From the NCBI GenBank assembly GCA_002722515.1, contig PBMH01000049.1, positions 1 to 62,120 of the forward strand: 62,120 nucleotides of DNA, written 5' to 3'. A program made the position numbers and the translations under genes. Positions 35,417 to 44,880 of the stretch are shown in pieces. Numbering within the stretch: the stretch's first letter is position 1; each line of letters begins with the position of its first letter. The notes beneath the pieces are model-generated. The model saw only the letters and a program-made list of their open reading frames with translations. It had not been told where the DNA came from and did no database searches. The stretch comes from Alphaproteobacteria bacterium (GTDB taxonomy: Bacteria; Pseudomonadota; Alphaproteobacteria; UBA6615).

Positions 35417-36369
35417 TCAGAGGTCTCGGACGCCGGAGCAGTGTTGAGATCGAGCAGGTTGTAGGCGAATGCTTCGGCTTCGAAAGGGCGTAGATCGTTA
35501 ATCCCTTCGCCAACACCAATGGCGTAGATAGGGATTATGAAGCGATCGGCAAGTCCAACGATCACGCCGCCGCGGGCCGAACCGTCGAGCTTGGTGACGA
35601 CAAGGCCGCTGACTTCTACCAGGTCACGAAAAGTTTCGACCTGGGAATGGGCGTTTTGTCCAGTTGTCGCATCGAGAACGAGTAAGACGTCATGGGGGGC
35701 TGTCGGGTCGACCTTGCGGATAACGCGAATGATCTTCCCTAGTTCAGCCATCAGGTCTGCTTTGTTTTGCAGTCGCCCGGCGGTGTCGATTAGTAACAGA
35801 TCCGATCCGTCGGCGCGTGCTTGCTCCATGGCATTGAAGGCGACGGCGGCTGGATCGTCTCCCTGCTCCTGTGCGATGACCGGGACGCCGACCCGTTCGC
35901 CCCACAGCTTCAGCTGGTCGATAGCCGCTGCGCGAAAAGTATCGGCCGCTGCCAGCGTGACACTTTGTCCGGCCTCGGTGAACCGGGCGGCGAGCTTGCC
36001 GATGGTGGTGGTCTTACCGGTGCCGTTGACGCCGGCTACTAGGAGTACTCGCATTCCCGACTGGGTTGCGGCCAGGTCAGAAAGCGGTCGGGCCACCGGC
36101 GCGATTATCGTTACGATTTCTTCGGCGAGTGCTGCGCGCACTGTGACTCCGTCAGCGTCACCGGGAAATTTTCGGGCACCTATCTTGGAGGCAAGTTGTG
36201 CCGACGTTCCAACACCGAGGTCTGCCATTATCAGCACATCCTCGAGTTCTGCGAGAGTATCAGAGTCGATCTTTCGGGAAGTAAAGATGGCACCGATGTC
36301 GCTCGATAAGCGCACTGAGCTTCGAGAGAGGCCCGACCTAAGTCGCGAAAGCCAGCTACTCTCGTTCAT
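35413..36369 (-). CDS. ftsY: Signal recognition particle receptor FtsY
   Basis: FtsY docks SRP-ribosome complexes at the membrane. The 318-residue protein has only the NG domain plus a short N-terminus, lacking the long acidic A domain of E. coli, which is typical of alphaproteobacteria. Visible motifs are G1 GVNGTGKTTTIGKLA, AADTFRAAAIDQL, DTAGRLQNKADLM, TKLDGSARGG and GVGEGINDLRPF. It overlaps mtaB upstream (ATGA at 36366-36369) and the EamA gene downstream. Its partner Ffh is encoded 2.6 kb away on the other strand. Confidence 0.97.
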   Translation of the reverse strand: MNESSWLSRLRSGLSRSSVRLSSDIGAIFTSRKIDSDTLAELEDVLIMADLGVGTSAQLASKIGARKFPGDADGVTVRAALAEEIVTIIAPVARPLSDLAATQSGMRVLLVAGVNGTGKTTTIGKLAARFTEAGQSVTLAAADTFRAAAIDQLKLWGERVGVPVIAQEQGDDPAAVAFNAMEQARADGSDLLLIDTAGRLQNKADLMAELGKIIRVIRKVDPTAPHDVLLVLDATTGQNAHSQVETFRDLVEVSGLVVTKLDGSARGGVIVGLADRFIIPIYAIGVGEGINDLRPFEAEAFAYNLLDLNTAPASETSE

Positions 36370-37634
36370 GCTGCGCTCCGCACGGTGACGCCAGTAAGTT
36401 GCTTTGCGTCCGTGCTGGTCATCCTTGCTTTCACTATGTGGCCAGAGCCGACCGCGTTGGCGTCGAGGACAACCTCGGCGAAATGCTCGGTGCGGCCCAG
36501 ACCGGGGCGCTCGAGCAGCACGGTCCGGGTCTTCCCAACCTCTTTTCCAAGATAATCGGCGAGCGCCGCATCGCCGGCGTCACGCAGGGCTGCGGCGCGT
36601 TCTTTGATGAGTAATCGGTCAACTTGCGGCATGCGCGCGGCCGGCGTTTCGGGGCGCGGCGAGAAGGGGAAGACATGTAGGTGGACGAGGCGGCAAGAGG
36701 CGATGAGGTCCAGCGACTGCTCGAACATCTTGTCGGTCTCGGTCGGAAAACCGGCAATCAGGTCAGCTCCGAACACGATGTCAGGCCTCAGGCTCCTTAC
36801 CTCGTCGCAGAAAGTGATGGCTTGGTCTCGGCTGTGGCGTCGCTTCATCCGCTTCAGGATCATATCGTCGCCTGCCTGGAGGCTTAGATGCAGATGCGGC
36901 ATCAGGCGCGGCTCGTCGGAGATCAGATGCAGAAGGTCTTTGTCAATCTCGGCAACATCGATCGAACTGAGGCGCAGGCGCAGTAGTTCGGGGATGTTGG
37001 CCAGCACCCGGCGGATCATTTGGCCGAGTCGTGGCTGGCCCGGAAGGTCTGCGCCGTAGGACGTCATGTCGACGCCCGACAGCACTACCTCGCGTATACC
37101 GTGGCCGACTAATGTTCGTACCTGCTCAACGATGGTACCGATCGGCACGCTGCGGGAATTGCCGCGGCCAAAGGGGATGATGCAGAAAGTGCAGCGATGA
37201 TCGCAGCCGTTCTGGACTTGGATGAAGGCGCGTGCGCGACCGTCGAAGCCCTCGATAAGATGTGCGGCAGTCTCTCGAGCCGACATGATATCGTTCACCT
37301 GAATGGGAGCGTGGTCGAGCGTATTAAAGATTTTGCGCTCGAGCTTCTCCGTGTTGCCGAGGACAATATCTACTTCGGCCATGTCCGCGTAGCGCGCGGG
37401 ATTGATCTGGGCCGCGCAGCCCGTGACAATGATCCGGGCGGTCGAGTTCTTGCGCCGCGCGCGACGGATCGCTTGGCGGGCCTGCCGCTCGGCCTCGGAC
37501 GTGACGGCACAGGTATTGATGATGATGGTGTCGGTCAAACCGGCGGCATCGGCATGCTGGCGCATCACTTCGGACTCGTAGGCGTTAAGTCGACATCCGA
37601 AAGTGAGAATTTTGGGCGTACTGTTCTTAGCCAT
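36366..37634 (-). CDS. mtaB: tRNA t6A37 methylthiotransferase MtaB
   Basis: MtaB is a radical-SAM enzyme adding a methylthio group to t6A37 of tRNAs reading ANN codons. The 422-residue protein has the N-terminal UPF0004 domain (LTFGCRLNAYESEVM; Cys in INTCAVTSEA and VTGCAAQ), the radical-SAM motif CDHRCTFCIIPFGRG and a C-terminal TRAM-like domain. The ATG at 37634 overlaps dapF by 8 bases; the longer ORF lies inside dapF. Confidence 0.95.
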   Translation of the reverse strand: MAKNSTPKILTFGCRLNAYESEVMRQHADAAGLTDTIIINTCAVTSEAERQARQAIRRARRKNSTARIIVTGCAAQINPARYADMAEVDIVLGNTEKLERKIFNTLDHAPIQVNDIMSARETAAHLIEGFDGRARAFIQVQNGCDHRCTFCIIPFGRGNSRSVPIGTIVEQVRTLVGHGIREVVLSGVDMTSYGADLPGQPRLGQMIRRVLANIPELLRLRLSSIDVAEIDKDLLHLISDEPRLMPHLHLSLQAGDDMILKRMKRRHSRDQAITFCDEVRSLRPDIVFGADLIAGFPTETDKMFEQSLDLIASCRLVHLHVFPFSPRPETPAARMPQVDRLLIKERAAALRDAGDAALADYLGKEVGKTRTVLLERPGLGRTEHFAEVVLDANAVGSGHIVKARMTSTDAKQLTGVTVRSAA

Positions 37635-38496
37635 GAGTGGCCGCCAGGAATGCGGTCTCGCCGACCGCTCCGCGGAAGCTCTCCTCGGCGGGGCCGGACA
37701 TGACAACATGATTATCTACGCGCCATTCGATATTTAGGGTTCCGCCATCTACGTCAACTTGGACGTTGCGGCCCGTGAGGTCACGGCGATGGGCTGCAAC
37801 AGCCGCCGCGCAGGCTCCTGAGCCGCAGGCCAGTGTTAAGCCCGTGCCGCGTTCCCAAACCCGGAGTTGCAGCTGGTTGTCTCCGGTCAGCTGGGCGATG
37901 CCAATATTGGCGCGCTCCGGAAATAGTGGGTCACACTCGAGCGCTGGACCTAGGGTCTCGATCGGGATTGCGGTTATGTCGTCGACGAAGAAGACAGCGT
38001 GGGGGTTTCCTATATTGACGCCAACGGGGTCTGACAAGGGGCCCAAGGTTAGCGGAAGATGACCTGTGTCGCAGTTCCGAGCGAGCGGTATGTCCTGCCA
38101 GGTGTCGCGCGCGGGTCCCATATCGACCGCATAGTTTATCGGTGTCTCGGTGTCGCGCCAGGCCTCGAGCAACCCGGCGCCGGTCCGGATGCGCAGCCTC
38201 GCGTCGCTGGCATTTTTGTTGAGGAGCAGGTGGGCAACGCAACGCATTGCATTTCCGCAGGCCGTGACCTCGCTGCCGTCTGCGTTGAAGATGCGGACGT
38301 CTACGTCGGCGTTATCCTCTGCGTTCGGCTTGGTAGGCGCGTCGAGCGCAATCAGCTGGTCGAAACCGATTCCGGTGCGCCGATCGGACAGGTAACGTGT
38401 CCCGGCCGCGCTAACCACAAGCGGGCTTTCGCGCGCGTCGACAATGACAAAGTCATTGCCAAGTCCGTGCATTTTTATGAATTCACGCATAATCAT
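37627..38496 (-). CDS. dapF: Diaminopimelate epimerase
   Basis: DapF converts LL- to meso-diaminopimelate for lysine and peptidoglycan synthesis. The 289-residue enzyme has the two active-site Cys, in GNAMRC and ACGSGACAAA, as well as the N-terminal FIKMHGLGNDFVIVDAR. Two in-frame ATGs (38496 and 38490) compete for the start. It heads the dapF-mtaB-ftsY run. Confidence 0.96.
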   Translation of the reverse strand: MIMREFIKMHGLGNDFVIVDARESPLVVSAAGTRYLSDRRTGIGFDQLIALDAPTKPNAEDNADVDVRIFNADGSEVTACGNAMRCVAHLLLNKNASDARLRIRTGAGLLEAWRDTETPINYAVDMGPARDTWQDIPLARNCDTGHLPLTLGPLSDPVGVNIGNPHAVFFVDDITAIPIETLGPALECDPLFPERANIGIAQLTGDNQLQLRVWERGTGLTLACGSGACAAAVAAHRRDLTGRNVQVDVDGGTLNIEWRVDNHVVMSGPAEESFRGAVGETAFLAATHG

Positions 38497-38830
38497 GGCC
38501 GGGATATAGGGCCGTCGACCCCCGCACGTCCACCCTGAATAGCCTGACCCCTAATCGACCGATCGTTAACTTAGCTGTTACTGAGAGGTTTGAATAGCTA
38601 GGCAATTTGGTGCACGCACGTGTGTTGGCAGATCTCTATGACCTCCCATCGCACCAGATCAAACCGTTAAAACCCGTTGTCTCAAAGTTTCACCATTCGG
38701 TTTTGGCCCCTGCCGGACATCGATATCCCGCATCGCCGACCCCAACGGTCCATGACTACTTTCCCGCACAGGTTGCAGTTTCAGGGTTCGGCTTGACCCC
38801 GGACCCGGCTTGACATATTTGTTGTGCACT
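38497..38830. other. Long intergenic region upstream of the ffh leader element
   Basis: No gene is supported in this stretch. Two copies of CGGCTTGAC occur at 38789-38797 and 38806-38814, exactly 17 bases apart. The second forms a consensus -35 TTGACA (38810-38815), but no clear -10 follows at the usual distance. It is the probable promoter area for the structured element and ffh. Confidence 0.4.
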
Positions 38831-38906
38831 CCGCATCAAAAAGATGCGGCTCCGGCCGGGTGTCGGAGCTACGCCAGTCCGCGAGTTTCGCGCACTGGCG
38901 CTTTTT
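38831..38906 (+). ncRNA. Candidate three-hairpin small RNA or ffh leader
   Basis: Three consecutive hairpins are packed in 76 bases. CCGCATC/GATGCGG has an AAAAA loop (38831-38849). GCTCCG/CGGAGC follows (38849-38869). A 12-pair terminator hairpin, CGCCAGT-C-CGCGA with TCGCG-C-ACTGGCG (38872-38900), is followed by five T residues (38902-38906). Direction of the T run is plus. It ends 51 bases before the ffh start, so it is either an independent sRNA or an attenuator. An Rfam sRNA family named for its position near ffh exists in alphaproteobacteria (from memory), so it may be a member. Confidence 0.6.
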
Positions 38907-38957
38907 ACGTTGGATTGTAGGCCGTTGCGGGGGCGGCGTCTGGAAGGATAGAAAAAC

Positions 38958-40352
38958 TTGTTCGAAACGCTTACCGAGCGCCTTGGTGACGTCTTTGACC
39001 GCCTTAAGCGGCGTGGCGCGTTGTCTGAAGATGATGTTGCAGTGGCGATGCGCGAAATTCGTGTGGTGTTGCTTGAGGCGGATGTGGCTCTGCCGATTGT
39101 CCGCGACTTTATCGCTGCTGTGGAGGAACGCGCCGTCGGTCAGGAGGTGGTCAAGAGCGTTACCCCTGGCCAGATGATAATTAAGATCGTCCACGACCAG
39201 TTAATCGAGATGCTCGGCGGCGCCGCCGTTGAAATTGACCTGAATGCGCCGGCGCCGGTCGCTATCCTGGTGGTTGGACTGCAGGGTTCGGGCAAGACGA
39301 CCACGACTGCGAAGATTGGCCATCACTTGGCTGAAAAGCAGAAGAAGCGTGTGTTGATGGCGTCTCTGGACGTTCGTCGACCCGCAGCTCAAGAGCAACT
39401 TCGCGTGCTGGGCGACCAGGCCCTGATTCCCACACTCGACATTCGTACAGGCGAGATGCCTGTGGGGATTGCCAGGAGGGCAATGGATCAGGCTAGGCGC
39501 GAGGGCTATGACGTGGTCCTTCTTGATACGGCTGGTCGTCTTGCGATTGACGATGCGTTGATGAATGAAGCAACCGCGATCCGTGATACAGCAAAGCCGC
39601 ATGAGACACTTCTCGTTGCCGATGCAATGACTGGGCAGGATGCGGTGAACACGGCTCAGGTCTTCAATGAGCGCGTTGGGATCTCCGGCATTGTGTTAAC
39701 CCGAATGGATGGTGATGCGCGCGGTGGCGCGGCGTTGTCGATTCGCGCAGTGACCGGTCAGCCCATCAAGCTGATTGGTACGGGCGAGAAGATGGAGGAG
39801 ATCGAGCCGTTCCATCCCGAGCGTGTTGCCGGCCGGATACTCGGCATGGGCGACGTCGTGTCTCTGGTCGAACGCGCGAGCGAATTGGTAGAGGAGGAAA
39901 AGGCGGAGAAGATAGCCCGCAAGATTCAGAAGGGTGAGTTCGACCTTGAAGATTTGCTCGATCAACTCCGTCAACTGAAGAAAATGGGGGGGATCGGTAG
40001 TGTAATGTCGATGCTGCCGGGGATTGGTAAGGTCAAGAAGCAGATGGCTGCGGCGGACATGGACGACAATCGGATTATGCGTCAGGAGGCAATCATTTTG
40101 TCGATGACGCCCGAAGAGCGCCAGCGGCCGACGTTGGTAAAGGCGTCACGCAAGAAGCGGATTGCCGCAGGCTCGGGTACTAGTGTGCAGGAGATCAACA
40201 AGCTTCTGAAGCAGTATCAGCAAATGCATACGATGATGAAAAAGATGAAGAAAATGGGCGGAAAGATGCCCCCTATGGGCGGTGGCGGAATGCCCGGTGC
40301 AGGTGGTGTTGGGCTGCCCCCCGGCATGTTACCCCCGGGCATGGGCCGCTAG
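38958..40352 (+). CDS. ffh: Signal recognition particle protein Ffh (SRP54)
   Basis: Ffh binds signal sequences of nascent membrane proteins and 4.5S RNA. The 464-residue protein starts at a TTG with GGAAGGAT nine bases upstream. N domain: MFETLTERLGDVFDRLKRRG. G domain: GLQGSGKTTTTAKIG (G1), LLDTAGRLAIDD, TRMDGDARGGAAL. M domain: Met-rich helices to residue about 430, ending in a Gly/Pro/Met-rich tail. The length is normal. A VOC protein gene follows after 9 bases. Confidence 0.97.
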   Translation: MFETLTERLGDVFDRLKRRGALSEDDVAVAMREIRVVLLEADVALPIVRDFIAAVEERAVGQEVVKSVTPGQMIIKIVHDQLIEMLGGAAVEIDLNAPAPVAILVVGLQGSGKTTTTAKIGHHLAEKQKKRVLMASLDVRRPAAQEQLRVLGDQALIPTLDIRTGEMPVGIARRAMDQARREGYDVVLLDTAGRLAIDDALMNEATAIRDTAKPHETLLVADAMTGQDAVNTAQVFNERVGISGIVLTRMDGDARGGAALSIRAVTGQPIKLIGTGEKMEEIEPFHPERVAGRILGMGDVVSLVERASELVEEEKAEKIARKIQKGEFDLEDLLDQLRQLKKMGGIGSVMSMLPGIGKVKKQMAAADMDDNRIMRQEAIILSMTPEERQRPTLVKASRKKRIAAGSGTSVQEINKLLKQYQQMHTMMKKMKKMGGKMPPMGGGGMPGAGGVGLPPGMLPPGMGR

Positions 40353-40361
40353 GAGGTCGCG

Positions 40362-40745
40362 ATGGTGTTTCATCATGTCTCGATCGGCGTGTCCGACCTT
40401 GATCGGTCCGCGAAATTCTATGATGCCGTGCTTGGTGCGCTGGGCCATGTCCGGTTTCTCGAGAAGCCGGGAACTCTTTCGTGGTGGCCCGAGGGTGGAG
40501 GACCGGCGCTCTGGATCAACCTGCGCGACCCACTGATGGTTATCCCCGATGACGGTCGCCACATCGCCTTGCAGGCGCGGTCCCGAGAACAAGTAGATGC
40601 CTTTCATCTGGCGGCGATTGCTTTAGGGGCAACTGACGATGGCCCCCCGGGTGTCCGACCCGAATATCGTGATACCTATTATGGTGCGTTCGTGCTGGAC
40701 CTAGACGGACACAAACTCGAGGCTGTCCACGCCCCGCGTGAATGA
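40362..40745 (+). CDS. VOC-family (glyoxalase-like) protein
   Basis: This 127-residue vicinal-oxygen-chelate protein starts MVFHHVSIGVSDLDRSAKFYD (first 21 residues; His4/His5 near the metal position), with a final VLDLDGHKLEAVHAP carrying the metal Glu. Small VOC proteins bind or modify varied small molecules, and this one is often annotated only as glyoxalase/bleomycin resistance-like. AGGAGG lies 6 bases before its ATG. It is inserted between ffh and rpsP, which are usually neighbours; the 223 bases after it contain no gene I can support. Confidence 0.85.
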   Translation: MVFHHVSIGVSDLDRSAKFYDAVLGALGHVRFLEKPGTLSWWPEGGGPALWINLRDPLMVIPDDGRHIALQARSREQVDAFHLAAIALGATDDGPPGVRPEYRDTYYGAFVLDLDGHKLEAVHAPRE

Positions 40746-40968
40746 TGTCGATGACTATGTTGAATCATATCTCTTCGTATGTGTGCACTCTCTCCGCGAG
40801 TAGTTTCGTCTACGGAGCTGCGCTCACGTCGTCGGTTAAGCGCACGCATGAGCAGGGAACTGGATTCACCTTCGGACCCAGATAGTTACAAGATTAAGGC
40901 CGTTTCCCAAACTAGACACTGAACTCAAACACAAACAAACACGACGCAATTACAAGGAACTCAATATC

Positions 40969-41499
40969 ATGTCTCTTCGTATCCGACTGGCGCGCGGTGG
41001 CGCCAAAAAGCGACCCTTCTATCGCATCGTGGTCGCGGACTCACGGCGGGCGCGCGACGGTCGCTTTATCGAGCGCATCGGTCACTACAACCCAATGCTA
41101 CCCAAAGGCGACCCGAACCGAGTCGCGTTTGACGTGGAACGGGCAAAGCATTGGCTGAGCGTAGGAGCCCAACCGTCCGACCGGGTCGCGAAGTTTTTAG
41201 CAAGTGAAAGCTTGGTAGAACTACCGGCGCTGAGGGAGCAAACAAAGCAGCATCTGCCAAAGGCAAAAGCGCAGGAACGCGCCGCGGCCGAGGCTGAGGC
41301 TGCCGAGAATGCTGCCGCCGCCGCCGAAGAAGAGCCCGAGGAATCTGCTGAGGAAGAGGCTTCTGCCGAGGAGGAGGCGCCGTCAGAGGAAGCTCCAACA
41401 GAGGAAGCTCCAACAGAGGAAGCTCCAACAGAGGAGGCCGCAGCTGATGAGGGGGTCGCCAATGATGGTGATGCTGAGAATGAAGGGGAGAAGTCCTGA
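40969..41499 (+). CDS. rpsP: 30S ribosomal protein S16 with long acidic C-terminal tail
   Basis: The core (residues 1-80) is standard S16: [41 protein letters not shown] and the [19 protein letters not shown] segment. The protein is 176 residues, about twice the usual 80-90, because of a Glu/Ala-rich tail from about residue 100. The tail contains three perfect E-E-A-P-T repeats. Extended S16 tails occur in alphaproteobacteria, but their role is not established. It leads the rpsP-rimM-trmD-rplS operon. Confidence 0.95.
   Translation: MSLRIRLARGGAKKRPFYRIVVADSRRARDGRFIERIGHYNPMLPKGDPNRVAFDVERAKHWLSVGAQPSDRVAKFLASESLVELPALREQTKQHLPKAKAQERAAAEAEAAENAAAAAEEEPEESAEEEASAEEEAPSEEAPTEEAPTEEAPTEEAAADEGVANDGDAENEGEKS
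41386..41430 (+). repeat. Three perfect 15-bp tandem repeats inside rpsP
   Basis: GAGGAAGCTCCAACA occurs three times head to tail in frame, encoding EEAPT each time. The exact DNA identity, including synonymous positions, indicates recent slippage expansion. Confidence 0.95.
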
Positions 41500-41546
41500 C
41501 CCGACTGAATGGCTTCCAAGCAGCTGCCTGCCTGGCGGACGTTGGT

Positions 41547-42137
41547 ATGGCACGGATAATGACTGGCAATATGGGTACAGGTAACTACGATCAAGACGAT
41601 GCGCGGATTTGTGTCGGCGTTGTGATTGGTGCTCACGGGTTGCATGGCTTGGTGCGTGTGCGTGCCTTCACAGAGGTAGCGGAGAATGTCGCCGCCTACG
41701 GGCCGGTCCAGAGTGCGGATGGCGCTCGCGAGTTTGTCCTGGAGGTCCGCAATCGTGCCGGAGGAGGACAGGTCCTAGTCCGCATCGACGGAATCAAGGA
41801 TCGTGATGCCGCGCAGGCACTCAAGGGTGAAGAACTTTCCGTTCCACGGTCGCGACTACCGGACCCCGCCGAGGACGAATTCTATCATGCAGATCTTCTG
41901 GGGCTCGACGTAGTATCGACGGCCGGTGAGGCGCTGGGTGCCGTGCGGGCACTGCATGATTTCGGTGGTGGCGAGATGCTCGAGATCGTTGATCGTGCTG
42001 GGCGCCTCGGCACCGTGACCTTCACACTTGCGACTGTGCCGGGTATCAACCTGGCTGCGGGCCGCGTGACCGTGGATGGTGCTGCGGTTCTCTGGTCCGG
42101 TGGAAAGAGCGACCAGACGGGGAAAATCGATGACTGA
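41547..42137 (+). CDS. rimM: Ribosome maturation factor RimM
   Basis: RimM assists 30S head assembly and interacts with S19. The 196-residue protein has the N-terminal barrel ([21 protein letters not shown]) and the C-terminal PRC-barrel ([28 protein letters not shown]). Several ATGs compete for the start (41547, 41559, 41571), none with a strong site, so the first 8 residues are uncertain. It overlaps trmD by 8 bases. Confidence 0.93.
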   Translation: MARIMTGNMGTGNYDQDDARICVGVVIGAHGLHGLVRVRAFTEVAENVAAYGPVQSADGAREFVLEVRNRAGGGQVLVRIDGIKDRDAAQALKGEELSVPRSRLPDPAEDEFYHADLLGLDVVSTAGEALGAVRALHDFGGGEMLEIVDRAGRLGTVTFTLATVPGINLAAGRVTVDGAAVLWSGGKSDQTGKIDD

Positions 42138-42861
42138 CGGCTGGACCGCGACCGTGCTGACTCTGTTTCCTGAGATGTTTCCCGGAAGCCTCGGGCAGTC
42201 GTTGGCGGGCAGGGCGCTGGCCGAAGAAACGTGGCGGCTGGATGTCCAGGATATCCGGACGCACGCGATCGGTCGACGTGGTCGCGTGGATGACGAGCCG
42301 TTCGGCGGTGGGCCTGGGATGGTAATGCGTCCAGATATCGTCGACTCGGCTCTTCGCGAAGCCGTCAATCTGGTTGACGATCAGCGACCGATCATCTATC
42401 TCACGCCCCGCGGTTGTCCATTGGATCAGGCTCGTGTTCGTGGCCTTGCGGATGATCCCGGCGTGATACTGCTTTGCGGTCGTTACGAAGGTGTCGACCA
42501 GCGAGTTCTTGATGCGTGGAAGGCCGAGGAAATCAGCGTCGGCGACTATGTCCTATCCGGTGGAGAGCCGGCGGCAGTCGTTTTGCTCGATGCGGTTATT
42601 CGATTGTTGCCGGGCGTGATGGGAACGGCAGAATCAGTGCTGGAAGAGAGTTTTGAACGCGGACTGCTGGAGTATCCGCACTATACGAGGCCGGCCGACT
42701 GGGTCGACTGGCAGGGACAGGAACATAGGGTCCCCGAAATTCTGACATCTGGCCATCATGGGCGGATTGCGGAGTGGCGGAAGACACAGGCAGAACAAGC
42801 AACCCGTGAACGGCGGCCGGATCTATGGCAGCAATATGCGGCGAGGGAAGATGAAGGATAG
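42130..42861 (+). CDS. trmD: tRNA (guanine37-N1)-methyltransferase TrmD
   Basis: TrmD methylates G37 of tRNAs reading CNN codons. The 243-residue protein shows the knotted SPOUT fold: [57 protein letters not shown] and the C-terminal HHGRIAEWR. The ATG at 42130 is chosen over the upstream ORF start inside rimM. Confidence 0.97.
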   Translation: MTDGWTATVLTLFPEMFPGSLGQSLAGRALAEETWRLDVQDIRTHAIGRRGRVDDEPFGGGPGMVMRPDIVDSALREAVNLVDDQRPIIYLTPRGCPLDQARVRGLADDPGVILLCGRYEGVDQRVLDAWKAEEISVGDYVLSGGEPAAVVLLDAVIRLLPGVMGTAESVLEESFERGLLEYPHYTRPADWVDWQGQEHRVPEILTSGHHGRIAEWRKTQAEQATRERRPDLWQQYAAREDEG

Positions 42862-42866
42862 AAGCG

Positions 42867-43370
42867 ATGAATACGCTTGAGAAATTTGAGGCTGGTCAGC
42901 TCGCGACGCTGAAATCCGAGCGTGACGTTCCGGAGTTCGGTCCCGGCGATACGGTGCGCGTGAACGTCCGTGTGATTGAAGGTGAGCGCGAGCGTATCCA
43001 AGCCTATGAAGGGGTGTGTATCGCAACAAAGAGCGACGGGATAAACTCGTCCTTTACGGTGCGTAAAATCTCATTTGGCGAGGGCGTCGAGCGCGTATTT
43101 CCGCTCTACGGTCCACGAATCGAATCCATCGAGGTGATCCGTCGCGGCAAGGTCCGCCGGGCCAAGCTCTATTATTTGCGGGGTCGTACGGGTAAGCGCG
43201 CGCGTATCTCCGAGCGCACCACCGGTCGCGGTATGACACGCCGGGACGAGGTGGTTGTGCCCGAGACTGGCATAGCCGAACATACCGAGGACGCCGTTGT
43301 GGCGCCCGCCGAGGCGCCCGCCGAGGCAACCACTACTGAACCGCCCGCGGCGGACGCTAAGACAGAATAG
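42867..43370 (+). CDS. rplS: 50S ribosomal protein L19 with extended tail
   Basis: The L19 core is residues 1-115: [43 protein letters not shown] and [29 protein letters not shown]. The protein is 167 residues, longer than the usual 115-130, with an Ala/Glu/Pro-rich tail ([18 protein letters not shown]). Together with S16 this is the second ribosomal protein in the operon with such a tail. A terminator follows. Confidence 0.96.
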   Translation: MNTLEKFEAGQLATLKSERDVPEFGPGDTVRVNVRVIEGERERIQAYEGVCIATKSDGINSSFTVRKISFGEGVERVFPLYGPRIESIEVIRRGKVRRAKLYYLRGRTGKRARISERTTGRGMTRRDEVVVPETGIAEHTEDAVVAPAEAPAEATTTEPPAADAKTE

Positions 43371-43409
43371 GCGTCATGTTTGTGCCGATGCATCGACGTT
43401 ATCTAGGCA

Positions 43410-43443
43410 ACGCCTCGGAGCATTCGCGCACGGGGCGTTTTTT
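43410..43443 (+). terminator. Rho-independent terminator after rplS
   Basis: ACGCCTC (43410-43416) pairs with GGGGCGT (43432-43438), with one G-U pair and a 15-base loop, followed by six T residues. It separates the ribosomal operon from leuC; the leuC start follows 20 bases later. Confidence 0.8.
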
Positions 43444-43463
43444 CTAGCGGAAAGACGAGAATC

Positions 43464-44876
43464 ATGGTTCAGCAGAAGACACTGTTCGACAAAATCTGGG
43501 AATCACACCTAGTAGAAACTCAGGACGACGGCACTTGCCTCATCTATATTGACCGGCATCTCGTGCATGAGGTGACGAGCCCGCAGGCCTTTGAAGGGCT
43601 TCGTATTAGTGGGCGCACGGTGCGGCGGCCGGATGCCACACTTGCGGTTGCTGACCATAACGTTCCGACAACCGACCGTAGTGGAGGGATTGAAGACGAG
43701 GAGTCCCGCGTTCAGGTGGAGACCCTGACGAAGAACTGCGAGGAGTTTGGGATTGAGCTGTTTGACATGGACGACATCCGCCAGGGTATTGTCCATATCA
43801 TCGGTCCGGAGCAGGGATTTACCCTGCCGGGCACCACTATTGTGTGCGGCGACAGCCACACGGCGACTCACGGTGCCTTTGGCTCGCTGGCCTTTGGTAT
43901 AGGCACCTCGGAAGTCGAGCATGTTCTCGCCACCCAGACACTGCTGCAGCGCCCGGCTAAGAACTTCCTGGTCGCGGTCGATGGTGATCTTTCTCTCGGT
44001 GTGACCGCGAAAGACATGATCTTGGCAATCATCGGTGCAATCGGGACAGCCGGGGGCACTGGCCATGTCATCGAATATGCGGGTGATGCTGTTAGTGCGC
44101 TGTCGATGGAGGGGCGCATGACCATGTGCAACATGTCGATCGAGGGCGGTGCGCGCGCGGGTTTGGTGGCGCCCGACGACACTACCTATGAATATCTCAA
44201 GGGCCTTCCAATGGCGCCCAAGGGCGCGGAATGGGAGGCGGCTGAAGCCTATTGGCGATCGCTGCCCAGCGATGCAGACGCAATTTACGACATGGAAATT
44301 CGTCTTTCTGCGCCGGATATTCCGCCGCAGGTCACTTGGGGTACGAGCCCTGAGAATGTGGTGCCTATCACTGGCGCTGTGCCGGATCCCGAGAACGACG
44401 CACGTGACGACAATCAACGTCAAGCTTGGGAGCGTTCGCTCGAGTATATGGATCTCGCGCCGGGCACCGCGATGGCTGACGTTGCTGTCGACAAGGTGTT
44501 CATAGGGTCGTGCACCAATGGTAGGATTGAGGATCTGCGAGCGGTCGCTCGGGTCGCCGAGGGCCGTAAGGTCTCCGGCGACGTACATGCGATGGTCGTA
44601 CCGGGCTCAGGCCTGGTGAAGGAACAGGCCGAGGCTGAGGGTATAGATAAGGTGGTTGTTGCCGCAGGCTTCGATTGGCGCGAGCCGGGCTGTTCCATGT
44701 GTCTTGCTATGAATGCCGACAAGCTTGCGCCGGGCGAACGCTGCGCCTCGACCTCGAACCGCAACTTTGAGGGCCGTCAGGGCAGGGGCGGGCGGACGCA
44801 TCTGGTAAGCCCGGCCATGGCCGCCGCCGCCGCCATCACCGGTAAACTCACAGATGTGCGCGACTTTTGCGCCTAG
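43464..44876 (+). CDS. leuC: 3-isopropylmalate dehydratase large subunit
   Basis: LeuC with LeuD isomerises 2- to 3-isopropylmalate in leucine synthesis. The 470-residue aconitase-family protein has the [19 protein letters not shown] segment and the 4Fe-4S cysteines in [11 protein letters not shown] (the first) and [10 protein letters not shown] (the other two). AAGACGAGAATC precedes the ATG. The order leuC, RDD gene, leuD, leuB suggests one operon. Confidence 0.97.
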   Translation: MVQQKTLFDKIWESHLVETQDDGTCLIYIDRHLVHEVTSPQAFEGLRISGRTVRRPDATLAVADHNVPTTDRSGGIEDEESRVQVETLTKNCEEFGIELFDMDDIRQGIVHIIGPEQGFTLPGTTIVCGDSHTATHGAFGSLAFGIGTSEVEHVLATQTLLQRPAKNFLVAVDGDLSLGVTAKDMILAIIGAIGTAGGTGHVIEYAGDAVSALSMEGRMTMCNMSIEGGARAGLVAPDDTTYEYLKGLPMAPKGAEWEAAEAYWRSLPSDADAIYDMEIRLSAPDIPPQVTWGTSPENVVPITGAVPDPENDARDDNQRQAWERSLEYMDLAPGTAMADVAVDKVFIGSCTNGRIEDLRAVARVAEGRKVSGDVHAMVVPGSGLVKEQAEAEGIDKVVVAAGFDWREPGCSMCLAMNADKLAPGERCASTSNRNFEGRQGRGGRTHLVSPAMAAAAAITGKLTDVRDFCA

Positions 44877-44880
44877 CTGA

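Noticed and set aside
38497-38957. 4.5S/SRP RNA gene next to ffh
   Set aside because: The conserved GGAAG-type SRP RNA loop sequence was not found; the hairpins there are too short.
40746-40968. Additional gene between the VOC protein and rpsP
   Set aside because: Only short frames with no ribosome site or family resemblance.
43509-44588. 359-codon minus-strand ORF
   Set aside because: Antisense to leuC; composition reflects the codon bias of leuC.
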